A DNA stretch of 64,000 nt. Source: Melioribacteraceae bacterium. GTDB lineage: Bacteria; Bacteroidota; Ignavibacteria; Ignavibacteriales; Melioribacteraceae. The position numbers were made by a program, and so were the translations under genes. The stretch covers positions 2,451,511 to 2,515,510 of the forward strand of contig CP129490.1 in the NCBI GenBank assembly GCA_030584085.1, read 5' to 3'. Shown piece by piece: positions 18,341 to 25,726 of the stretch (within the stretch, counting starts at the first letter, position 1; each line of letters starts with the position of its first letter). The notes beneath the pieces are model-generated. The model was not told the origin of the DNA and searched no databases. It saw nothing but the letters and a program-made list of their open reading frames with translations.

Positions 18341-19555
18341 TCATTTATCAAATTCTTCTTTGTACTTCTTATAAAACGCAACAATCTTTTCATAAGCTTT
18401 TTCGAGAACATCATCTTGCGGTAAGAAAACAACGCGCATATGATTCGTTCCCGGAACTTGACCGAATCCTGTTCCCGGTACAACAACAACTCCGGTTTCT
18501 TTAATTAACTCGGCAACAAAGTGATTATCATTTTGTTTATTCAGTTCAATTTTTGGGAAAGCGTAAAATGCACCTTCGGGTTTAACGCATGAAATTCCTT
18601 CAACGGAATTCAGCATCTCATAAGTCATGTCCCTTCTCTTGTGAAGTTTTTCCATTGCAACTGCTAAATGAGATTGATCTCCCTGCAATGCCGGTTTAAT
18701 TCCGTATTGTTCGGGATGATTAGCCGAAAGTCTTGCACGAAGCATTTTATTTATCGCTTCAATATAATCTTTCAACATTTCTTTTTGTCCGCTAACCACT
18801 CCCCAACCAATTCTGAATCCCGGCACCATATAATTTTTAGACAATCCGCCAAAAGTTATTACCGGTGCATCGGGACTAATAGATGCAATCGATACATGTT
18901 TTTGTCCATCGAATAAAAGTTTATCATAAATTTCATCTGCAAAGATTACAAGATTCTTTTCTACAGCTAGATCAACTAATTCTTTCAAAGTATCATAATT
19001 ACTATTTGATCCCGTTGGATTATTCGGATTAATTATTATTATTCCCTTTGTCTTGTCGTTAATCTTACTTTTAATATCTTCGATATCCGGCTGCCATCCG
19101 TTTGCTTCATTTAGATAATACGGATTTTCATAAGCCATTAATTTACTTGAGATTGCTGTGTATAATGGATATCCCGGTGTTGGAGTTAAGATATTTTCAC
19201 CTTGGTTTACTAATGCAGTCACGGCAAGTTCGATCGCTTCACTTGCGCCGGTTGTTACAAATATATCGTGAATATTTTTGATTCCTTTTCGTTCAGCTTC
19301 TTTTTCTATAGCTTCAATCGCTTCTTTAATCCCCGACGAAGGTGAATAACCGTTTTTGTTTTTTAACATTGCATTGTAAGTTGCATCTACCATGTGACGC
19401 GGCGGTTCAAAATCATATAAGTTAGGATCGCCGATATTTAAGTATAACATCTCTTTACCAGTTTTTGCGACTTCATTTGCTAATACAATAATATCTCTCA
19501 CTGCATAAGTTATTTTTTCAGTTCTGACTGCTGGTTTGATTACAAAATTTGACAT
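18341..19555 (-). CDS. Alanine-type aminotransferase (class I, PLP)
   Basis: This 404-residue fold-type I aminotransferase resembles the AlaA/AlaT group, which makes alanine from pyruvate and glutamate. The PLP lysine lies in GGLSKNYMVPGFRIGWG (Lys240), with INPNNPTG (about 174-182) and FADEIYDKL upstream in the usual order. Family assignment is firm; substrate preference is inferred from the SKNYMVPGFR pattern. GAGG precedes the ATG, and a promoter-like pair sits just upstream. Confidence 0.9.
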   Translation of the reverse strand: MSNFVIKPAVRTEKITYAVRDIIVLANEVAKTGKEMLYLNIGDPNLYDFEPPRHMVDATYNAMLKNKNGYSPSSGIKEAIEAIEKEAERKGIKNIHDIFVTTGASEAIELAVTALVNQGENILTPTPGYPLYTAISSKLMAYENPYYLNEANGWQPDIEDIKSKINDKTKGIIIINPNNPTGSNSNYDTLKELVDLAVEKNLVIFADEIYDKLLFDGQKHVSIASISPDAPVITFGGLSKNYMVPGFRIGWGVVSGQKEMLKDYIEAINKMLRARLSANHPEQYGIKPALQGDQSHLAVAMEKLHKRRDMTYEMLNSVEGISCVKPEGAFYAFPKIELNKQNDNHFVAELIKETGVVVVPGTGFGQVPGTNHMRVVFLPQDDVLEKAYEKIVAFYKKYKEEFDK

Positions 19556-19593
19556 TATTTTTCCTCAATAATTAACACAAAATTGTCCTGTGA

Positions 19594-19622
19594 AAATTAT
19601 CCCTTATTGAATTGTTTAGCAA
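19594..19622 (-). promoter_or_regulatory. Promoter for the aminotransferase
   Basis: TTGCTA, 17 bases, TAATTT on the minus strand, about 40 bases before the ATG. The -10 box is weaker than the other promoters here. Confidence 0.45.
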
Positions 19623-19654
19623 GTTAAAAGGAATTGGAATTATTATGTAAATAT

Positions 19655-19682
19655 GTAGGGACAACTCATGAATTGTCCCTAC
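19655..19682. repeat. GTAG-footed palindrome, intergenic copy
   Basis: This is a 28-base near-perfect palindrome with arms GTAGGGACAA and TTGTCCCTAC and one mismatched pair near the centre. It lies 15 bases past the stop of the sorted secreted protein at 19698. It matches two copies inside coding sequence at 19880 and 21519. Confidence 0.85.
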
Positions 19683-19697
19683 GATGATAAATTAAGA

Positions 19698-21011
19698 TTA
19701 TTTTAGAAGTGCCAGTTTACGAGTTTGAATATGATTACCATAAGTAAGCGAATAAAAATAAATTCCGCTCGGTAAATCACTTGCATCAAATTGTATTTGA
19801 TAACTTCCGGCAGATTTTACTTCATTTACTAAAGTACGAACTTCTTGACCAAGCAAATTATAAACTGTAAACTTCGCTTGTTGGGACAACTCATGAGTTG
19901 TCCCTACGTTTGGAAGTGTAAAATTAATTGTTGTTACCGGATTAAACGGATTAGGATAATTTTGTTCTAACGCGAATTCAAACTGCATTTCATCTTCAAC
20001 ACTAGTTACACCACCAAGATCAACTTCCACAGTTTTCGAGTAAGCATCAGTACCATCATTATCAATTTGTCTTAATCGGTAAAAAACTTTATCTAAATCT
20101 GGTAAATCGTTATCAGTATAAGAATAATATTTTGGTGAGTTGGTTGTACCATGTCCGTGTATAAATGTTAAAACTTCCCATTCAGAATTCTGAGTTCCGA
20201 GTTCTGAGTTCTGCCTTTGGACTTCAAATCCTGCATTGTTTGTTTCAGTTGCGGTTTCCCAATTTAGTCTAACAGAATTATCAACAAATTCAGCATTGAA
20301 GGAAGTTAGTTCTACCGGAAGTACGGAAGTAAATGTTATGTCATCAAGTGCAATCTCATCACGAAAACTTGGACCACTTACATCAGCGGTACTCCAACGG
20401 AGATATAAAAAATCATTTTCAGCAACGTCCAATGAAGTCAAGTTTATATTTCTATTAGTTGATACCCAAGCTGCTGGATCATCAGCCGCTTCAGGCGTTG
20501 TAAAATCCGCTGCTGAGACGTCGATATATGACGAATTGTCAGTTGAATAACTAAAATTAAACGAACTAGACCGAGCTTCATCGTTAAAAACCCAAATTAC
20601 ATAAGAGAGTGATAATTCAGTAATAGGGGTAGAACCAGTATTTTGAAGTCTGAGAATAAAATGGCCTGGGTTCATATCAAGAGCGGTAGGTTGCGCTCCA
20701 AGCGCAAAATTTTCAAAACCTACTGCAAAAGAATAAATACCACCAGTTGATACGCCACCTACGCTTGCACCACGTGCAAAGTCACCAGTGGTAGCTGTTC
20801 CACCAAATGATAGAACCCCATCTGAAAGTCCTTGAACAATCCACTCATTAGAATTTAGTTGACCTGCTGCTGGAGTTGGCGAAAAACCATTACCCGTGAA
20901 GGAATTAAAATCAATTGTAGCTGGTGGCGAACCTATTGAGAATTCAACTTGAGCGAAGGAAATAATATTTATAAACATGAAGGTTAAAAGCAAATGTAAT
21001 ATACCTCTCAT
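19698..21011 (-). CDS. Secreted protein with type IX sorting domain
   Basis: This 437-residue exported protein has a signal peptide (about 1-20, ending SFAQ), a beta-sandwich region (about 25-210) of unknown function, and a C-terminal region with NYPNPFNPVTT and SGIYFYSLTYG that marks type IX secretion and surface anchoring. The last 200 residues or so are nearly identical to the neighbouring secreted protein (21337-22662), while the N-terminal halves are unrelated. GAGGG precedes the ATG. A palindromic element and a 7-bp tandem repeat lie inside the coding sequence without breaking the frame. Confidence 0.82.
   Translation of the reverse strand: MRGILHLLLTFMFINIISFAQVEFSIGSPPATIDFNSFTGNGFSPTPAAGQLNSNEWIVQGLSDGVLSFGGTATTGDFARGASVGGVSTGGIYSFAVGFENFALGAQPTALDMNPGHFILRLQNTGSTPITELSLSYVIWVFNDEARSSSFNFSYSTDNSSYIDVSAADFTTPEAADDPAAWVSTNRNINLTSLDVAENDFLYLRWSTADVSGPSFRDEIALDDITFTSVLPVELTSFNAEFVDNSVRLNWETATETNNAGFEVQRQNSELGTQNSEWEVLTFIHGHGTTNSPKYYSYTDNDLPDLDKVFYRLRQIDNDGTDAYSKTVEVDLGGVTSVEDEMQFEFALEQNYPNPFNPVTTINFTLPNVGTTHELSQQAKFTVYNLLGQEVRTLVNEVKSAGSYQIQFDASDLPSGIYFYSLTYGNHIQTRKLALLK
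19880..19907. repeat. GTAG-type palindrome inside coding sequence, copy 1
   Basis: Within the sorting-domain region, 28 bases match the palindrome at 21519 except at one base in the foot (GTTG in place of GTAG). On the coding strand it is read VGTTHELSQ, an insertion between the NFTLP and KFTVYNLLG strands. Confidence 0.85.
20181..20215. repeat. Heptamer tandem repeat inside coding sequence
   Basis: Five consecutive 7-base units close to TTCTGAG (plus strand), each differing by zero to two or three bases. Three units make 21 bases, so the array is read in frame as an NSELGTQNSE-type linker. The same array occurs in the paralogue at 21820. Confidence 0.75.
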
Positions 21012-21108
21012 GATGCCCTCATTTATTAATTAAAATGATCTTTATAATACAAATCACTTCAAATTAATACAAGTAAAAAGGAAAGATTTAAAATGGTAGA
21101 TTTATTTC

Positions 21109-21175
21109 AATATAATAATAACCAAAAGGTATAATCAATGATAAGTATAATTACGGAACTGAGGAATGTTGCAAC
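21109..21175 (-). pseudogene. Decayed 3' fragment of an mlaE-like gene
   Basis: The minus strand still encodes FLSSVIILIIDYTFW, matching the VLSSAMILIIDYVLW end of the intact MlaE at 22757-23527, and the DNA aligns with bases 22760-22814. No start or upstream part remains. The fragment stands the same distance (about 95 bases) before the secreted gene at 21011 as intact mlaE does before its neighbour, and the intervening sequences are alike. The rest of the 325-base gap (21012-21336) holds only that spacer, about 125 AT-rich bases without recognisable content, and the palindrome at 21302. Confidence 0.7.
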
Positions 21176-21301
21176 TACTTTTAATTTAATTGAGATTTTA
21201 TCGGATGATCGATTTAAGAGTACTGAAGTAAAAAAATTCTTACATTCTTTTAATCATGCAGTCTGAGCAAGTTAAAAAATATTTAGGTTGAATGTAAATT
21301 T

Positions 21302-21330
21302 GTAGTGGACGCAAATTAAACGCCCACTAC
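21302..21330. repeat. GTAG-footed hairpin, second family
   Basis: The arms GTAGTGGACG and CGCCCACTAC pair with one mismatch around a nine-base loop. Different in sequence from the GTAGGGAC palindromes but with the same GTAG...CTAC foot, and likewise placed just past the stop of a sorted secreted protein (6 bases). Confidence 0.65.
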
Positions 21331-21336
21331 ATAAAA

Positions 21337-22662
21337 CTATTTTAGAAGCGCAAGTTTACGAGTTTGATTATGATTACCATAAGTAAGCGAATAGAAATAA
21401 ATTCCGCTCGGTAAATCACTTGCATCAAATTGTATTTGATAACTTCCGGCAGATTTTACTTCATTTACTAGAGTATGAACTTCTTGACCAAGCAAATTAT
21501 AAACTGTCAACTTTGCTTGTAGGGACAACTCATGAGTTGTCCCTACGCTGGGAAGTGTAAAATTAATTGTTGTAACCGGATTAAACGGATTTGGATAATT
21601 TTGCTCCAACGCAAATTCAAACTGCATTTCATCTTCAACACTAGTTACACCGCCAAGATCAACTTCCACAGTTTTCGAGTAAGCATCAGTACCATCATTA
21701 TCAATTTGTCTTAATCGGTAAAAAACTTTATCTAAATCTGGTAAATCGTTATCAGTATAAGAATAATATTTTGGTGAGTTAGTTGTTCCATGACCGGGTA
21801 TAAATGTTAAAACTTCCCATTCTGAATTCTGAGTTCCGAGTTCTGAATTCTGCCGTTGGACTTCAAACCCGGCGTTGTTTGTCTCGGTTGCGGTTTCCCA
21901 ATTTAGTTGGACTGAGTTGTTGGCATATTCTGCTTCGAATTTGGTCAGTTCTACAGGAAGGGGAGCTTGAGACCAAGAATCGGAGACACGAATGCCATCA
22001 ATTATAATGTCTTGAGTACTTGTATATTGTCTTAATGATATATTCTCAAATGAGGAAAAATCAGCAGTCCCAACACCTAGTGGACCTAATGTAGAAGTTA
22101 CGGGTTCAGAACTAAAGTCAGCACCATCTGCAAAAACGTACATAGTAACAACATCATCATCAGAAGTGGTGTTATTAAATGTATACTTAATAACAATTAG
22201 ATATGTAGTACCGAATGAATAATTATTGTCAGTATAACTCTCAGCTTCAGAAAATTTTGAGAGCCCTAACTCAAAATCGCCGGTCCCATCTTCTGTAACC
22301 CATACTCTACTATAATGAGATGTACTAGATCTTAGATGTAAGAAATACCCATTTGGAGCATCCCCAACATTTATAAGGAAAGATATATATATATTACCTG
22401 AATTAATGGATGTAAAACTTCTATTTACATCTTCTCCAGTGTTTGATAAAGATGCTGCATTTCCGATACCAGACATCGCATAATCAGTAAAGGTCAAACC
22501 AGTTGAGGTAGAAACTGGGTTGGTACCCCCACCACTATGAGCTGTCCATCCATTATTGGTTAACAAACCTGTAAAATTAAAATTTTCCTCCAGATAAAGA
22601 GTCTGAGCATTGATTCCATGAAATAAAGATACTAATAAAATAGCTAGAAATAATTTCCTCAT
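21337..22662 (-). CDS. Secreted protein with type IX sorting domain
   Basis: This 441-residue exported protein has a signal peptide (RKLFLAILLVSLFHGINAQ), an N-terminal region of about 210 residues that looks concanavalin-like, and the same C-terminal linker and sorting domain as the 19698-21011 protein. I start it at ATG 22662, after GAGGG, which gives a proper signal peptide; upstream in-frame starts at 22710 and between would add 16 residues that spoil it. It lies 94 bases downstream of mlaE. Function of the N-terminal domain is unknown. Confidence 0.8.
   Translation of the reverse strand: MRKLFLAILLVSLFHGINAQTLYLEENFNFTGLLTNNGWTAHSGGGTNPVSTSTGLTFTDYAMSGIGNAASLSNTGEDVNRSFTSINSGNIYISFLINVGDAPNGYFLHLRSSTSHYSRVWVTEDGTGDFELGLSKFSEAESYTDNNYSFGTTYLIVIKYTFNNTTSDDDVVTMYVFADGADFSSEPVTSTLGPLGVGTADFSSFENISLRQYTSTQDIIIDGIRVSDSWSQAPLPVELTKFEAEYANNSVQLNWETATETNNAGFEVQRQNSELGTQNSEWEVLTFIPGHGTTNSPKYYSYTDNDLPDLDKVFYRLRQIDNDGTDAYSKTVEVDLGGVTSVEDEMQFEFALEQNYPNPFNPVTTINFTLPSVGTTHELSLQAKLTVYNLLGQEVHTLVNEVKSAGSYQIQFDASDLPSGIYFYSLTYGNHNQTRKLALLK
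21519..21546. repeat. GTAG-footed palindrome inside coding sequence, copy 2
   Basis: This is a perfect 28-base palindrome: the half GTAGGGACAACTCA is followed by its exact reverse complement. On the coding strand it is read VGTTHELSL in the sorting-domain region, in frame. Confidence 0.9.
21820..21854. repeat. Heptamer tandem repeat inside coding sequence
   Basis: Five 7-base units close to TTCTGAG, at the position homologous to the array at 20181-20215. It encodes an NSELGTQNSE-type linker. Confidence 0.75.
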
Positions 22663-22756
22663 AACACCCTCTTTTTTCATCAAAATAATTGTTAAAATAC
22701 AAACCACCATTGATTAAAACAAGTAAAACTGATTTTTTAACAAAACGATAACAATT

Positions 22757-23527
22757 CTAAAATATAATTGACCAAAGAACATAGTCAATTATAAGAATCA
22801 TTGCGGAACTGAGGACGAATGAACGGATTGTGGAGTTGCCTACTCCTTCGGCACCGCCTTCGGTTGCAAAGCCAATGTGACAACCAAGTAAAGAAGTTAT
22901 TCCACCGAAGAAAATTCCTTTAACAAGACCAAAGAAAAAATCGCCAAGTTCAAAAAATCTTCTTGCAGAATCAAAGAACACATTAAATGAAATATCCAAA
23001 AAATAATTTGAGATAAAGAAAGCGCCGATAATTGCAATCGCGTTTGCAATAATTATTAATACCGGCATCATCATTACCGCCGCAAAAAATCTTGGTACGG
23101 CTAAATATCTAATCGGAGAGATTCCCATAGTTTTAAGTGCGTCAATTTGTTCGGTCACTTTCATAGAACCAATTTCGGCGGCAATGGAAGCGCCGACTCT
23201 ACCGGCAATAACAATTGCCGTTAAAACTGGACCAAGTTCCGTTATAATTGCTCTCGTTGTTGCTGTACCAAGAAATGACAAAGGAGCAAGTCCTTTTAAT
23301 TGAAAAGCAGCTTGCCAAGCGGCTACCGCACCTGTAAACACAGCAATAATTATGACAAGCGGAAGAGAGTTGACACCAATGTGTTCCATTTGCTGAAGAA
23401 GATGCCACCTGTGTTTTATTAAACTTGGAGCAAATTTTAAGATTCTCAAGAATAGAATTGTAATCTCACCTAGTTCCTCAAAAAATAAAAGAGTCTTTCT
23501 TCCCAAATGTTGAATTGCTTTTGTCAT
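22757..23527 (-). CDS. mlaE: MlaE family ABC permease
   Basis: This 256-residue inner-membrane permease belongs to the MlaE/YrbE family, which moves phospholipids between the inner and outer membrane. Five or six hydrophobic spans and the family block ELGPVLTAIVIAGRVGASIA, followed by GSMKVTEQIDALKTMGISP, are present. The usual partners (MlaF ATPase, MlaD MCE protein) are not beside it in this window. A decayed copy of its 3' end lies 1.6 kb downstream. Confidence 0.93.
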   Translation of the reverse strand: MTKAIQHLGRKTLLFFEELGEITILFLRILKFAPSLIKHRWHLLQQMEHIGVNSLPLVIIIAVFTGAVAAWQAAFQLKGLAPLSFLGTATTRAIITELGPVLTAIVIAGRVGASIAAEIGSMKVTEQIDALKTMGISPIRYLAVPRFFAAVMMMPVLIIIANAIAIIGAFFISNYFLDISFNVFFDSARRFFELGDFFFGLVKGIFFGGITSLLGCHIGFATEGGAEGVGNSTIRSFVLSSAMILIIDYVLWSIIF

Positions 23528-23654
23528 TTAAAAATTTAATAAAATTGATTTTTATTCGATAATAAATATACGGACAAAATTAAGAGAAAAATTGCTTTAA
23601 CGTTTCAAAAAGTTGATGCGATGGTAAAATTAGTACACTTGAATCTTTTTTTCA

Positions 23655-23682
23655 TTGTGAATGTAGAAGAATTTATTATATT
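23655..23682 (+). promoter_or_regulatory. Promoter for the ilvE leader
   Basis: TTGTGA, 16 bases, TATATT, about 36 bases before the leader ORF. A 6-bp inverted repeat (CACTTC/GAAGTG, 23685-23698) sits at the expected transcription start and could be an operator. Confidence 0.45.
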
Positions 23683-23717
23683 ACCACTTCCTGAAGTGTT
23701 ATAATTTATAGAAAGTG

Positions 23718-23861
23718 ATGTCTATTTTGAGCTTGATTAATACATACATTTTAAGCATCATAATACCAAGTTTGGTAATCATTAGAGTGATTACCAATTC
23801 GTATATGAGATGCCCGGTAGTGCCCTCCACCGGGCATTTTTATTTTAAAAAATCATCTTAA
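23718..23861 (+). CDS. Candidate Ile/Leu/Val-rich leader peptide
   Basis: This 47-codon ORF lies directly upstream of ilvE. Of residues 3-25, 15 are Ile, Leu or Val, including the runs SIIIP and LVII, as in leader peptides of ilv operons in enterobacteria. The codons overlap the first hairpin (23772-23797) and the reading frame continues through the terminator hairpin to a stop at 23859. Against it: no clear Shine-Dalgarno, a longer ORF than classic leaders, and AT-rich DNA that favours Ile and Leu codons by chance. Confidence 0.45.
   Translation: MSILSLINTYILSIIIPSLVIIRVITNSYMRCPVVPSTGHFYFKKSS
23772..23797 (+). promoter_or_regulatory. First (pause-type) hairpin of the ilvE leader
   Basis: A perfect 10-bp stem (TTGGTAATCA/TGATTACCAA) with a six-base loop. 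Part of its 3' arm (ATTACC, 23790-23795) can instead pair with GGTAGT (23816-23821), which overlaps the 5' arm of the terminator, giving a possible six-pair antiterminator with one G-U pair. Confidence 0.5.
23810..23846 (+). terminator. Rho-independent terminator in front of ilvE
   Basis: A 9-bp perfect stem (ATGCCCGGT/ACCGGGCAT) with a ten-base loop runs into TTTTTATTTT. The next gene to the left (mlaE) is on the other strand, so this plus-strand terminator has no ordinary gene to terminate. It can only end a leader or a small RNA, which supports attenuation of ilvE. Confidence 0.75.
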
Positions 23862-23876
23862 AACCCCAATAAAAAT

Positions 23877-24959
23877 ATGGTGACAGATATGGGAAATATT
23901 AGTTTCGATATTATGGAGCGTGAGTCAAAGGTTGAGATTCCGGAAAAATTAATCTTCGGTAGAACATTTACTGATCATGTATTTGAAATGGATTACGACT
24001 CCGCACTTGGTGGATGGCATTCACCAACAATTAAAGAAAGAACTAAACTTGAACTGAGTCCTGCCGCAATGGTTTTACATTACGGACAATCTATATTTGA
24101 AGGACTTAAAGCTTACAAACATCGAGATGGGAAAATTGCATTGTTCAGACCCGAAAAAAATATTGAACGATTAAACAACTCTGCCGAAAGAATGTGCATC
24201 CCTCAAGTGGACTCAAAACTTTTACTCGAAGCGATGCTAGAGTTGGTAAAATTAGAGCAGAATTGGATACCAACTTTACCGGGACATGCACTTTATATTC
24301 GCCCTGTTGTATTCGCAACCGATCCTTTTCTTGGTGTAAAACCATCGACAAATTATAAATTAATTATAATGTTAAGTCCGGTTGGTCCATATTATCCCGA
24401 AGGCTTCAAACCCGTTCCTATACTTGCGACAAATGAATATGTTCGTGCTGTTCGTAAAGGTGTCGGGGATTGCAAAACTGCTGGTAATTATGCCGCAAGT
24501 TTATTTGCACAACGTGAAGCAATTAAACAAGGTTATACTCAAGTCTTGTGGCTTGATGCTATTCATCTAAGATATCTTGAAGAAGTAGGTACAATGAATA
24601 TCTTCGTTAAATTTAAAAATGAAATTGCTACTCCAAATTTGACCGGGTCAATATTACCCGGCGTTACAAGATTATCAGCACTCCAAATTATGAGAGATTG
24701 GGGTTTGAATGTGAATGAAAGATTAATCGGAATTGATGAAATACTTGAAAGATATGATAACGGTAGCCTTGAAGAAATGTTCGGTACCGGAACTGCCGCT
24801 GTAATTTCTTGTGTAGGTAGATTAAAATATAAAGATAGAATCCTAAAAATGTGCGAAGATACCGGCGGAGATTTCAGTAAAAAACTTTACAACGAATTAA
24901 CCGGAATTCAAAACGGCACTATTGAAGATAGATATAATTGGCTTACCTATGTTGATTAA
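23877..24959 (+). CDS. ilvE: Branched-chain amino acid aminotransferase
   Basis: This 360-residue fold-type IV PLP enzyme transfers the amino group to the keto acids of Leu, Ile and Val as the last step of their synthesis. The longer BCAT type is indicated by YGQSIFEGLKAY (about 69-80), the PLP lysine in GDCKTAGNYA (Lys200), WLDAIHLRYLEEVGTMN and GTGTAAVISCVG. The ATG at 23877 has no good Shine-Dalgarno; an in-frame ATG 12 bases later is possible. It stands alone between a leader terminator and its own terminator. Confidence 0.95.
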   Translation: MVTDMGNISFDIMERESKVEIPEKLIFGRTFTDHVFEMDYDSALGGWHSPTIKERTKLELSPAAMVLHYGQSIFEGLKAYKHRDGKIALFRPEKNIERLNNSAERMCIPQVDSKLLLEAMLELVKLEQNWIPTLPGHALYIRPVVFATDPFLGVKPSTNYKLIIMLSPVGPYYPEGFKPVPILATNEYVRAVRKGVGDCKTAGNYAASLFAQREAIKQGYTQVLWLDAIHLRYLEEVGTMNIFVKFKNEIATPNLTGSILPGVTRLSALQIMRDWGLNVNERLIGIDEILERYDNGSLEEMFGTGTAAVISCVGRLKYKDRILKMCEDTGGDFSKKLYNELTGIQNGTIEDRYNWLTYVD

Positions 24960-24989
24960 TTTCATGGCTTAACCCTCATGTAATTCTAA

Positions 24990-25012
24990 CCCGCCTCTTC
25001 GGCGGGTTTTTT
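24990..25012 (+). terminator. Rho-independent terminator after ilvE
   Basis: The stem CCCGCC/GGCGGG with a five-base loop is followed by six Ts, 31 bases past the ilvE stop. Confidence 0.9.
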
Positions 25013-25026
25013 ATTAAACTTTTTTC

Positions 25027-25066
25027 TTGACAAGTGCTCATATGTACACTATATTTGTAGTGAACA
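25027..25066 (+). promoter_or_regulatory. lexA promoter and candidate LexA operator
   Basis: TTGACA (25027), 17 bases, TATATT (25050) is a near-perfect sigma-70 promoter. Overlapping the -10 box is an inverted repeat TGTACACTA, 6 bases, TAGTGAACA (25043-25066; one mismatch between the arms), placed where an autorepressor would bind. AGTGCTC (25033) and GAGCACT (25070) form a second, wider inverted pair. The operator role is inferred from position. Confidence 0.6.
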
Positions 25067-25078
25067 AACGAGCACTAC

Positions 25079-25714
25079 ATGAAACTAAAACTAACAGATC
25101 GTCAGCAGGATATTTTGAATTTCATTCAGCAGTATCTTGATACCAACGGTTATCCTCCGACTTTGAGAGAAATTGGGAAGAAATTTGACATTTCCTCAAC
25201 TTTTGGTGTTAAACGTCACTTAGAAGCTCTCGTTAAAAAAGGTTACTTAAATATTGAATCTCACCAAAGCAGAGCGCTTTCCATTGTAGATTCTGTTGCA
25301 TCAAAAGTTCAGCAAATAGCCGAAAAATTGATTGAAATCCCAGTTGTTGGTAGAGTTGCAGCCGGTTACCCTATTCTTGCCGAAGAAAATATTGAAAATA
25401 CTCTTGTAGTAGATCCTTCTTTTGTTCAGAATAATCCTAATTGTTTTGGATTGAAAGTACGAGGCGATAGTATGATCAATGCCGGAATTTTTGAAGGTGA
25501 TACGGTTATAGTCAATCCGCAAAAAGATGCGTCTAATGGAGAAATTGTTGTTGCACTTCTTGGTGATGAAGCAACTTTGAAAAGATTTGAGAAAAAGAAC
25601 AATTACATTAACCTTATACCGGAAAATGAAAAATATCAGACAATCACTCTAACAAATCGAGAAGATTTTTCGATAATAGGAAAGGTTGTCGGAGTTTTCC
25701 GGCTATATAATTAG
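25079..25714 (+). CDS. lexA: SOS repressor LexA
   Basis: LexA (211 residues) represses DNA-damage genes and cleaves itself when bound to RecA filaments. The N-terminal winged helix (residues 1-65, LTDRQQDILNFIQ...GYPPTLREIG) is followed by the S24 peptidase domain. The scissile Ala95-Gly96 in RVAAGYP, the nucleophile Ser131 in RGDSM and Lys168 in ATLKRF are all present, so it should be cleavable. The transcript start predicted from the promoter is under 20 bases before the ATG, with no Shine-Dalgarno. Two small genes follow within 12 and 5 bases. Confidence 0.96.
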   Translation: MKLKLTDRQQDILNFIQQYLDTNGYPPTLREIGKKFDISSTFGVKRHLEALVKKGYLNIESHQSRALSIVDSVASKVQQIAEKLIEIPVVGRVAAGYPILAEENIENTLVVDPSFVQNNPNCFGLKVRGDSMINAGIFEGDTVIVNPQKDASNGEIVVALLGDEATLKRFEKKNNYINLIPENEKYQTITLTNREDFSIIGKVVGVFRLYN

Positions 25715-25726
25715 TTAGAGGTTTTT

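Noticed and set aside
20181-21854. CRISPR-like repeats
   Set aside because: The repeats are 7-base units in direct tandem without spacers, within coding sequence, and no cas genes are present.
23718-23861. T-box riboswitch upstream of ilvE
   Set aside because: I could not find the T-box sequence or a specifier-loop stem; the Ile/Leu/Val-rich ORF fits leader-peptide attenuation better.
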